Assembly (NCBI GenBank): GCA_029207755.1
Contig: JARCOQ010000001.1
Location: forward strand, 93,111,637-93,175,636
Direction of reading: 5' to 3'
DNA from: Chamaea fasciata
Taxonomy: Eukaryota; Chordata; Aves; Passeriformes; Sylviidae
Length of the DNA: 64,000 nucleotides
The notes below the pieces were generated by a model that saw nothing but the letters and a program-made list of their open reading frames with translations, was not told where the DNA came from and did no database searches. Below are positions 12,961-24,090 of this stretch, piece after piece. Position numbers and translations under genes: made by a program. Position 1 is the stretch's first letter. The number at the start of each line of letters is the position of its first letter.

Positions 12961-15900
12961 GAGAGCTGCCTTTGTCTCTCAGAACCTGCACAGAATAAAC
13001 AGCAAGCAGAGCAAAACAAAACAAAATAAAAAAAGCAACTCCCAAGGTCAGTTCTAAGGTATTATCATCCTTTTCTGCATATGGAATTTATGTTTACATA
13101 CATAGGGCATCACAAAGTCACTTCTTAGCAGCTCTTGATGACATAGACTGCAGGAGGTGAGTGTCCTACCAAAAATAGGAGGATTTAGTCTATGTAATTT
13201 GGATTGTAAAATACAGGAAAGAACAGATTAGTCAAGCTCCTAGTAGTCATGGTTAGGGGTGGGCAGGGAAACTATTATGCTTCAGCCTCCTGCTCATCTT
13301 GCGTTTTTCCTCAGATTTGTCTTCTTTGGCAAAAAAATGTCATACCCAGAGATCCAGTTTCTGAGTGCTCCTGGGGCACTTTAGCAGTGTGAGGCCAAAA
13401 AACAAAAACTGACAATAACAATAATATAACAATTGCTGAAACTTGATTCCACTGGACATACACAATCCTGCTACAGTTTTCACTGGGAATGTCTGAATGT
13501 ACTCAGGGCATGGAGGTTGCTCATTCCTCCCCAGTGCTCGGCAAAGGTGTGCACCTGTGGAATAGCATAAATGGATTCAATGGAGGGGGTTTTTTCCCCT
13601 GTGTGGTCTGCTTGCAAACATGTGCCTCATTTGTATGTCAGGAGGGCAAAAGAGAAGCATTCCTTCCACAGAGGAAGCCCCCACACTCAGATCTCTAAAA
13701 CAGTGGAGCTCTCAGCCAGGTACCATTGCTGTGCTTTAGTTTCAGACCACACAAAAAGGAATGGGAAAGAGTATAAATGTATTGTTGGGTAATGGGATGT
13801 TAACTTTCTCACTATTTAGAAACATGGAAAGAATGACAGTAAAATATTCAAACAAAATATTCATATATACAATATACAATAAACAATACTATGTATACAT
13901 ATATCTGTAAAATATATTGATCAATACTAGTATGGTTATCAGCTTCTTCAACTAAATTAACACAGTAGGACTTTTCATTGTCAGTGAATGCTCGCACAGA
14001 AAGTGCTACGGTAAGTGAACCTTGCATATTTGACATAGAACATTGTATGATATGTATTTAGGGATTTCTTCAGGGTGCTAAGTGTGCAGGGAATCCCGAG
14101 CCCAGCAAAACAATTGAGGCAAGGCTGCCACAGCTACATGACCCCAGGTCCACCCAGCAGCCAAGCTGAGCACATATTCCTGACAGGTGCACAGGCAAAT
14201 ACCTGTGTATGATACAGACACACAGAGCCAGCCACACAAACCATCACAGACATGCTCAGCACTCACACAAATACAGCCCCTTCCCTGTTCCCCTCTGGAC
14301 AACCGGGCTATTCCCATATCCCTCCTTGTCAATCCCTTCCTTTCTCTGCCTTTGGTGACTCCCCTAAAAATCCCATAATCATGATCATATAATCCCAAAG
14401 GACTCTTCCCTGCATTCCAGTGAGTCTTGTCCTCATCCTCATCTTTGCTAAGGGGCTGAAGGCTCCCTGTGGACAGCTCTAGGAGCAGCTGGGACAGAGT
14501 GTTATTCAGGTTTCCCTGCCTGCCCCTGTGGGTCTGTGCTCCTCTGTGTGGCTGGAGACAACACTTTCATCACACAAACTCCCACTTCAGCTGAAACATC
14601 CTTTTTCATCAATCGACACAAAACAATTGCTGTGAACCAAATCCACCTCTGATTTCTTCCTGGAAATGCTAATAAATACCTTTAATAAATATAATTAAAT
14701 CAAGAAAGACAAATTATTTATCATTTTTCAATTCCATTTATTAATAAATAGCAGATAGTTAACCTAATATTCAGAAAAGATGGGTATCCATTATTTGAAA
14801 CTTCAGTTAAAATTCTTCCTAGTAGAAGAGTCTGGACTAGAAAATGGACTCAATCAAAATAGAAAGTTTTTGTAATTAAGATGTAAAAGTTCTCTCTCTC
14901 TTTCCCTCTTCTCTCCTGTGGTGTTTCTCACTACTCAGTTTGTCTGAGGAGAACTTAAATTTATTGACTTTTTAACCCTTCTTCCAGTGTATTAGAAAAA
15001 AAACCAAACTCCTCTACTTCCAGTATTTTATTTCTTAGAGTAATTTATTCTATAAAATTTCAGTTAATTTCATAAAAAACCACCATCTTATTCCAGTGGA
15101 GTAAACTACAGTAGTAGTAGTTTTTCCTACTGAAAACTCTGTGGGAAGCTTGGGGATATTTTATCAAATATTGTTCCCCTACCATATCATATACTTTTTA
15201 AATGTTCATATTTTACTGAAGTGTTTGCAAACACATAGATAATTTCCAAGTGGTTCTATTCATTTGTAACATATTCAAGTATGATCAAAGTAATATAAAA
15301 AGTGCAAGGTAATTTTTTTCAAAATAATTTTTAGATTGTGATGAAACTTCATCATTATCGATTGCAATTTTTAATTTGATTAGAAAAAATACCCTCTCAA
15401 ATGCACAGCATTTTACAGACATTCTACTATGTTGTTCATTGTTTATCCACAAATGGCTTAATTTATTTTAAATGTCTTTTTAAATAGTTATGTCAGTAGT
15501 CAGTAAAATTACTTTTATTCAATGATAAAGGCTACTCATTTCATTAAATATCTTTTCAGAGCATGTTTAAGCCATTTATAGAAAAGGACAGTTTTTCTAA
15601 TGTATTATACTGTCTATCTTTGCAGTAATCTGTGGTGCTTGATAATTTGTCATGTCCTCTAAATGTACTGTAAATGCATTGTAAGGTGTTTAAGTCACTG
15701 TAAAATACTGGCAGCATGATTTTAAACATGTCATTGACTCCCAAAACTTTTATACAAAAATCTATGAGGTTTGTTACCACCAAGGAAATAGGAACTAAAC
15801 ACTTACAATGTCTCAAGCTGTATCTAGGAAGGAAACAAAGACTAGGAAAGGCAGGCTGGCAAAACAGGCTAAAAATTGTAAAATCTAAAATACTCAGATG

Positions 15901-16359
15901 ATCATAATTGCTGAAAAGGAACATTTTTCTTCTATGTTTATTCAGGTTCTGCCTCAGAAGGGTTGTGCTGCAAGGTGTACACACCATGAGGTTCTACAAA
16001 TGTTCTTTTCATTCACGCAATGAGAAGCACTGCGCGCATCACTGCAAGGACAAGAAATAATTCAGAGCTTCTGGAGAAATTATAAAACACACCCTGGAAA
16101 ATGATCAGCCAGTTTTGCAGAAGAGAAACAATCCAAAATATAAAATCACGGAGCAGAAGTGTGGAAAAGAGCATGAATTTACAATAGTCCAAACTCAGAG
16201 GAGGGGGCAGCACAGTTTAGATCTCCAGATACAGGACATCACATCACAATCTTGATGAAGATCAATCTGCTGCAATATGCTGAGTGTGAAGCCATTCTCT
16301 AACAGAAATGTATCAACTGACATATTGGAAGGAATTCTGATAAAGGCAAGAAAAATATG
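12961..16359. other. unique AT-rich non-coding stretch
   Basis: No gene can be supported. The stretch holds a (CAAAA)n-like run near 13013-13030, AT-rich palindromic words around 13850-13930, a CA-rich patch with moderate GC at 14080-14570, a pyrimidine-rich run at about 14890-14930, and very AT-rich sequence from 14640 to 15560. Short ORFs on both strands lack recognisable motifs. Confidence 0.65.
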
Positions 16360-17260
16360 CAAGTAATTTTATCCACCAATCCAAACTCATCTGCTCTCTC
16401 TAGCCTGATGACCTATAGACGTCTCTCTCTGCTCCAGACTTGTCTCCTTCTTTACAAGATAAAAATCTGTGTCTGTCTCTCTGACATCTCCTCATGGGTG
16501 TTTAGCTGTCAGCTGAAGTTCAGGGTGGTTAAAACAGAACTGTGATTCCCCCTCCTCAGCTTGGTTTCTCAATCTGTGTAGACAATGCCATTATTCTGCC
16601 TGTCACTCAGGCTCACAGCATGGACATCATTTTTGGAGAGCAGTCTGAGCTGGCAGCTTCCATCATTTCAAGCCAGCCGAAGTGTGAGCAGCCACAAAAA
16701 GCATAACTCAGTTTTCCTGGGTGAAGTTTGAGCTGGATCAGCCCCCTAACCCTGTTGCCAGCGTGGCTTCATAGAAACTAATGAAATTGGGAGAAACAAG
16801 CAGTATGGTGCCCCTTTTGAAAACAGGCTGTCCTGCCTCAAGTGATTATTGTAGTCTGAATCCCAGTGCTACCACCTGAATTTATTTTTTTCTCACATGC
16901 AGCTGCAGAGGTGAAGCTCCTCTCACACTACATCCAGCTCCTGCACTCTCCTTGAAAAATGAGACCTTGAACATGGGCACAACTGAGCTATCTCCAGAAT
17001 GCTACTGGAGACACTGTGCCTTGAACCTGCTTTGACCACTTCTGTCCATCCTTTGCTTTGTGAGCTTCCTTCCTGTCATATCCAACATGAATTGCTTATT
17101 TTCATTGCTTATTTTAATGTCAGTTGATCCTAACTTCACAACAGTCCTTCTAATCATATCAGTCCCTACTCAAACATCTACTCTTTAGCTGGCTGAAACT
17201 TAACTGTTAGCATAAAAATCAAAAGAAGGTGCTCCTATTGCTTTTAACTGGAGTTTAGTC
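16360..17260 (+). mobile_element. ancient non-LTR retrotransposon relic (CR1/L3/L2-group LINE)
   Basis: Degraded, 5'-truncated LINE fragment in sense orientation. At 16484-16542 one frame reads CLSDISSWVFSCQLK followed by a KTEL motif, matching the segment of CR1/L3/L2-group reverse transcriptases with the pattern DI-x-x-W-M-x-x-x-x-LKLN-x-x-KTEL. A stop codon follows. In another frame, at 16569-16643, VDNAIILPVTQAHS continues with the expected next block of the same enzymes (usually VxNxxILPVxQxRxLGV). The frame change and stop show that it is a pseudogene. Downstream, about 16840-17130, nucleotide similarity to the later thumb-region part of such elements is weaker but plausible. Endpoints are approximate. 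Assignment to this LINE group is fairly firm; the exact subfamily is uncertain. Confidence 0.7.
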
Positions 17261-17445
17261 ACCAGTCTCTGAATTATCCCATTATTCTTCACCTGAAATC
17301 ATTGATGGAAAATGTACCCAGGAATGCCTCCTGCTCACTGTTTTGTTCGTCTGAAGCTTCAGCAGATAAAATTATTTCAGCCTCATCCCTTGTCCATTGC
17401 AAGGAGCCCATCTTCTGGCAGACATTCTTCTCCACCCAAGACCAG

Positions 17446-17459
17446 CACACACACACACA
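17446..17459. repeat. (CA)7 microsatellite
   Basis: Seven uninterrupted CA units. Confidence 0.9.
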
Positions 17460-18813
17460 TAGACCGTAGGCAAAACAATGTGCCACTCAGTCCCATTCCA
17501 ACTGAAACTGTTCCTCAGGGAGATGAAGACTTGTCTTTTCTAGAAGCTTGCTGTTTGGAAGTTCTCTATGTGTATTTATCTACAACCAGTCTTTTCAGCA
17601 TGTAAAGGCACACCACCCAGACTTGTCAGTGACTTACAGCTGAGAGAAGTATCTCATGATTAGCACAATAGTACCACCAGCTATCACACCTTTAATGAGC
17701 ACTAAGGTAAAAGTTTTCGACCCAGAATTTTGGTGCTAAGCATCAGAGCTCAGACTCAGTAAGTGAAATAGCTGGTTTTCCTTGCATTCCCATTGCCGGT
17801 CATAACAGAGGTCTCTTGCCTTTAAGAACAGAAGGGAACAAGATCTTAATTTTCAGGATCCCAGAGAGTTCTAAGAATTACAAGAGCAACCTGGTTGGTG
17901 GGAAAGACATCAGCTGTTTCATAACTAAATATAAGAGGTACAATATGAGTAGTGAATAGAACACACTTTATCAGGTGCATGATGATTCGCCCCCACCACA
18001 AGCATAGGAAATATATGTCCTCTCTGTTAGTATAGGAAATCCACTCTCAGAGTGATCTCTTTCCTGCTATAGCATATATGCATGATAAAATGTCAAAGAA
18101 TAATCACAAAGGGAGGGAAAGATATTGAGATTGGTACAACAACAATGAAAAAAAAAAGAAAAGAAAGGAAGTAAAATTTATGCAGAATTAATTAAAAAAT
18201 ATGCATTAACAATACAATATATCAGCCTGCAAAATAGCCTCTAGAGGATATGGATGGAAATATCATCATTCAAGGTACTTGCACATAGACAGGACAAAGC
18301 ACACCAGAACATACATACAGTATAGCAAGTGTAAATCTGCCTTGACATAGGAATGAATCACATGCTCTTATTATGGGCTGACCAGTGGTGCAACTTGGAG
18401 TAAAAAACCAAGATCTGTTTTTTAGACTTAGTCTAGAGCTAACAGTCCTTTCCCTTTCTAATTTCTGTGATTTTCACCTCGTTTTAATTAGTTGGTGTGG
18501 CAAGAGTGTTTGAAACACAGCAAAACAAAGAGGATAAAAGATGTTTCATGTTCAGTTAATACATCCAGCTGTGCCACAGAGGGTTAATCTCATCCCCCAG
18601 TCCCAGGTGCTCTATGCTTTGCCAGGAGTTTAAAGCAGCCAGCTCAGCTGGAGAACACCTCACCTTGCATGTAAGTGGCTTCCAGAAACACAGAATTTTC
18701 CTTTTAGCTTTTACTGCAAGAGACATAACCAAGAGGAAAAAGAGTAGCCAGAGTCCACGCCTTGGTTATATTACATCCCTCTCCAAGACATCAACCTCCT
18801 GGGAATCATAAGG

Positions 18814-18835
18814 TATAAATAAATATTTATTTATA
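18814..18835. repeat. 22-bp perfect AT palindrome
   Basis: TATAAATAAAT followed directly by its reverse complement ATTTATTTATA, with no spacer. AT-only palindromes of this kind can extrude as cruciforms, and they also arise by chance in AT-rich DNA. Confidence 0.95.
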
Positions 18836-21084
18836 AAGAAATAACAGCATAAATGAGAGCTCAGAAAGTACTGCAAAGAGGCCAGGGACCAACAAGGTTC
18901 CTAGCTGGTCCTGGGATTAGAAAGGCATAAGAGAATTTTAAAGTTGACTTTTCTTCTCCACAGCAACATACAGCTGAACACAACTCCAGAGAGTTTGGAA
19001 AGTAAGCCTTATGCTTCCAGATTTAATATGTTAATTAAAATTTCAGGTTTTGTAGACAATTTAGTAGACAATTTGGATTTATTTTAATGTATTTTTATTT
19101 ATTTATTTCATATATAATTTTTGTTTAAGAAATATTTGATTACGAAAAAGTAATTATACCCAACAAACTGTATAAAATCAATTAAAGCAAAGAAAACTGA
19201 AATTTAGCCTGGATGTTTTTTTCTCATAGAGCTTAGCAGAGATACTTGGCAAGCTCATGGTGGGCAGGTAAAGGAAGAAGAGAGCATCACCTTGCAAACA
19301 GTGAAGGGACCTTAATACTTCTATTCATGAAAAGTCACTAAATTCACTATAGAGTCATGACTGATAACTAGGTTTTCCAAATTAAATTGAAAAATTAATA
19401 CAAATGTCAGAGCAAAATCAAAAGTACTAAATTGAGTAAGGTTGTTTTAAACACTGGTTGAATGAATATGTTCCTGTTTGGTGTTGTAAATAAGCAGCTC
19501 AAAAGGTTCACCTTTTCTCTGCCAGCAAGTGTCGTAATTTTAGGCTGGAAATCACTTATGAAAGCAACAGGAGGAGAAATATTTGGGTAGGTTCCATCAG
19601 TTTTGCATACCCTTGATTTCTATATAATACAGGAAAGAAATACTGCAGGGACTACCCTTGATGTCAGATGATGGAGTCTTCTGGCACAGGTGTGTGGGAA
19701 AAGCCAAGGTTTTCCTCCAAGGCCATATGTAGAGTCATTGCTCGGGTGGTGCAGCTGTTACTCATCATTACCTCTCACCTGCCACTCTAAAATGCATTTT
19801 GTGAAGCCATTCCTGTATTGGACATTTATACCTTAGCCCCTGAGGACCTACAATTATCTCCTGCTTACCAACAGCTGGATCCTCACAGACACACCCAAGA
19901 GCTCTGGGGGAGCCAGCCCTGCTCCTGCACAGCCAGAACTAAGCACCTGGACCCAAAATCCTAGGCTGCACCCACCCTGACTCATCACAGAGACACTGAA
20001 GTGGCCCTGCACTACATCCCCCAGGAATTCCAGGGGCAGCAAAATGATCAGTGCTTCCCCACTCAGATCCTCACTGGCCCAGTAAAGTAGTAGACATGCA
20101 CACAACCACTAGCTATTGAATTGATGTAAATAATCAAAAGCTACATTTTATCAGTGACAAATATTGATCTGATTCACAGCAATACAAAATCACTGATTAA
20201 TGAGTAGCACAGCACACACGAGTGCCTGCAGACTATATATACATGTCATTTTTGGCACAGGTTAGAGCCACAACCTTCATCACGGAGTACCAGATTTTTA
20301 ATTTTTTTTTTAACTAAGACAAGGAAATGGTTCAATATCAAATATAATAAAAAAGGTTCTGTCTCAAACTTTTACGAACAAGTATTCAAAATTCAGTTGG
20401 TGGAGTTTTCTTTCTGCTTTTTGCTTTCTTTTTTTCTGCTACCCTTGCTTATTTTTGCAAGTGGTTTTTCTATATACACTGAAATCTTACGGCAAATTGG
20501 AGTAGAAGTCTTCAAATCCCAGATCCTTTCAGGGATAAATGGCCTATTTCATCTTAGTTTAAAGTAATTATTGTACATACATAATGTGAACCAAATTGTT
20601 TCAGAAAAGGAAGGAGAGGAAGTCTGCACTGGATTATGCCAGATTAATTTCAGTGCAACTCCTTCAATTTCAATAAGAATAATTTACACCACCATCCTTA
20701 GTAGGAAAATATACCCCAGTGTCTGGCAGTTAATGGAAACTCAGTAATTCTGGCAGATGCAGTGCCCAGTTTTCAGCTTTCTTTGTATAATCTTGTATTT
20801 TTTTCCAGGTGATTAAAGCAAGTACAGAGAGAGTCCATCAATTTTCACCTCACTCTGGTTGCTCTTAGGGATTATTTCTTACTTTGAATCAAGTCCTTCC
20901 AAAGTCTCTTGAAGAAATATGGGGATTATAAGAGGTAATTTATTTTCAAGGTTTTTTCTTTCTTCAGTTAGACGTTGAGAGCTAGTTTGCAGTCTGGTCA
21001 CTCAGAAAAAAGTTAATACTATCTATTTACACAAGTCACTTCTTGAAAAGACGTCACCTGGATTTGCTGCTCATTTTTTCAATG

Positions 21085-21122
21085 AAAATCATTATATTAA
21101 TTATAAAATCATTATATTAATA
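21085..21122. repeat. 20-bp tandem duplication
   Basis: AAAATCATTATATTAAT occurs twice with a 20-bp period. The last bases of the second unit have diverged, consistent with a slippage-type local duplication. Confidence 0.9.
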
Positions 21123-23277
21123 AAAACTGATGGATTGTTCTGGAATGGAAGTTGTATTATCCAATAGGAGATGAACATATAAATATGGTTAGTTTAATGC
21201 CACTGATAATGTAACTGTAAGATAAAAAAGAAACACAGAGAAAAACAAACAAAAATGAAAGAAAAAGGAATTTAATAACATTCTAATCAAGCCTTCCATC
21301 AACAGTTTGCTAAGTAGTTTAAACTGTAAAGCAATGAAGCAGACAAGCAATAGGTAGCAATAATTGAAGGAATAGGAGCAGTCAGGAAGAAATTAAGAGT
21401 CTCCAAGGAAGAAGACTGAGAAAAACTTCTACAGGAGTTCAAGAGTACTTGTCAGGCAAAAGCATTTTGGGAGAAAATCTCACCGCTCACCTTGAGATGT
21501 GACTTAGATTGCTAAATGAGAATGTGATTTGGCTAAAGAGATTAAAATGGCTTTTCTTCCAACTTCCCCTTAGAAAGAATTATGTTTAATAGAATTAAGG
21601 AAAAATCAAACCCCATATAAAACTAAAAAAATCCAAGCCCAACAAAAAATGCCACTAAACCAAAACAAAGCTTCACAATTTGTGAAAATCATGAAGAACA
21701 GGTTATAAAAGAACTAGAAACCTTTAAAACAGACAGATAAATTCTTATGCAGAGAATCACAAAGACTGTTTATGTTTTCCTCAGTCACAGCATACATTTT
21801 ATTATTGTTCCCAGCACACCGAAAGCGTTCAGCTTTGGGAATTCAATATGTTAGAATATTTGCCTGGCAGAGAACAGACAGAGAGTAATAACAGGGTCTG
21901 AGAAACATAAAACAAAACAAAAAAATACAACCCCACGTAGAATTTTTGTGTTAGATGCATTTACCTAGCTGATTTACAGAAAGATGGAGGGAGGAAGGAG
22001 AGGAGTTACACCAAGCCTGGGACTGACCACAGTTAATGAGTTGTGACCAAGACAGACATGAGCAGTTTCACAGCAAACAGATTTTCATTGTTCATGAGAA
22101 GTTAGAAAACTCTCCTGCTTAGAAAAATACCAGCTGTATCCAAGAAACTGACAGCTGCTGTTATCGATATTGCGTCTCAAGTCTTGACCCATTGCCCAGA
22201 AGTCCACTGTGTGACCTTGATCTCAATGGCTTGTGGTGGTAAATAACTATGAATAATGCATTAAAAGTGTCCGTCCATGTCAGCAGGCTCACATTTGTCA
22301 GGCATTTCCATACTACTCTGGGCCACTTTTTATGATGTTCTCTTAGTGTGCTCTACATTTTTCTTCAGCTGCTTGAACATGGATTTATCCCTTCCTTAAA
22401 TACAAGTATATTGATAAAGACTTGTCTCTTCATCAAATGTGGTCTGAAAAAGTACAGTCGGTGAGTACAGCATGGGAAGAAAAAACAGTTTAGGGATATC
22501 ACATAAAATTTTGGTATCTTTGCTACTTTTTAAAATAGTGTTCATTGTGAGGGAGAAACTTGCGTGCTAATGGTGCTTTTCCTGTAATTTGATGATTCCA
22601 AGAGTTTTAGAAAGCAGATAGTTACATTCATGGGAATACAGAATATCATTATCGGCAATTAGGCATAAGCAGAGATATGACTTTATAAACTCAGTAACGT
22701 TTTTATCTGATCTCTAACATCAGATAATCAAGAAGAGGCACAGAAGACACCACAAGCAGACAACCTGTGCTCAAATACAGTATTACCATCCCCTGAACCA
22801 TGCTTTCTCACTCATTCAGGCCTCCCAGCAATGGGCACTACACACTACTCCTTGACACTCTACCTCACTGTTAGAGGGTTTTCCCAAAAACAGATAGAAA
22901 TCAAACTCCTCAACTTACTCAAGTCTTCTTACTTAGAACCATTTTTTTTAACCATTCTTTCCTAGTTGCTACTTTCCCCCTTCACATTCTCTGCAAGTCT
23001 TCCTTGTCAGAATCAGATTTGGTAGAGTTCCTCATTAATTCCTTTGTTCCCCATCCATACAAAAGTGTATCCCAACACAGTCTGATAAAATTTTGAAGAG
23101 AAACTGTTGTTCAGCTGCAGTCTGTCCCTAACAGGTAAAGATCTGTCTTAAAAGTCAGTTGTTGAATAATTTTGCTAGATTAAATCTGCATCCATCTGAT
23201 CCTTCTGATGTTATAGAAAATCCCTTGTTTTACTGTTTATGGTAGACCACTACTCAGTAAAACCTCCTTTTTCCCTC

Positions 23278-23295
23278 TTTTTTTTTTTTTTTTTT
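23278..23295. repeat. T18 homopolymer
   Basis: Uninterrupted T run within a pyrimidine-rich segment. Confidence 0.9.
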
Positions 23296-23987
23296 AATGA
23301 CCTTGAGGCTATCAAGAGGACTATTTTTCTTCACCTCTTAGACTTTTTTGGTATGGGCATCCTTTTATTCATATCTCATTTCCCTCGTTTCTGAAATTCT
23401 GTCCTTGCTAAACAAATTCTGGCTTTCTATTTTAAAGCTTGGGTTTTTTTGTCTTCACATCACTGGGATTGGGTATTGGAACTTTGAGGCCCTGATTTTC
23501 CTCAAATTGCCTATGTTTTCCTGTGAGCTTGTGATGCCACCTCCACCTCTGAGCCCCACCTCCATGCCCTCCTCCTCGTGTGATTAGGTCTCAGACATTA
23601 TCCTCCTTGGGGCTGAGTGACACAGAGAATGAGGTAGACCTTTAAACAAATTGCATCCCCAGAAAGCTCTCAAAGCTGAGCAACAAGATTCATGGGGAAT
23701 TTGGCTTTTGGCTTTGAAATTTGTGTCTATTTGAGAGAGCACATTTGAAGCAGAGGTGTCCCCAAGAAGAGGCAGCCCTGGACACCAGTAGTGCAGTGAT
23801 GTCCCTTCAACTCCCACAGTTAAGAGTGGTCCTGAAGCAGTGCTTGTAGTCAGCAAGAACAGAAGATTCATGAGGCACGTGCTGAATCTTCATCTTCCTG
23901 CTATTAAGAGTGTTCACTTACCCCTGAGTTTCCAAACTTATAATCAGGAGCTTACTCCTTTGATGCACTTGCTGAACATTTTTTGTT
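23296..23987. other. unique non-coding stretch
   Basis: Short overlapping ORFs on both strands have no recognisable content. Nothing else seen. Confidence 0.6.
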
Positions 23988-24090
23988 CAAACAAACAAAC
24001 ACACACTAAAATCCAAACAAACAAAAACCCCAACCAATCAACCAATAACAACAACAACAACAACAACAAAACAAACAAACAAACAAAAAC
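23988..24090. repeat. A/C-rich simple sequence, (CAAA)n and (ACA)n
   Basis: About 100 bp almost free of G on the plus strand, made of CAAA units, nine ACA units at about 24046-24069, and further CAAA units. The minus strand has the same G/T-rich character as the islands at 7879 and 8937. Confidence 0.9.

Larger units (their letters stand above)
17261..23277. other. unique AT-rich non-coding stretch
   Basis: No exon can be supported. It contains a short (CA)7 microsatellite at 17446-17459, a perfect AT palindrome at 18814-18835, a 20-bp imperfect tandem repeat at 21085-21122, and a GC-richer patch at about 19860-20060 without CpG enrichment. Ordinary A-rich runs occur near 18150 and 21230-21260. 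Confidence 0.65.

Noticed and set aside
13980..14010. Possible micro-exon between TTCATTGTCAG and CGGTAAGTG
   Set aside because: About 26 bp between chance splice words, with no flanking exon or conserved peptide.
23988..24090. CRISPR-like array from regular ACA and CAAA units
   Set aside because: Units of 3-4 bp without spacers; it is simple sequence in a eukaryotic context.
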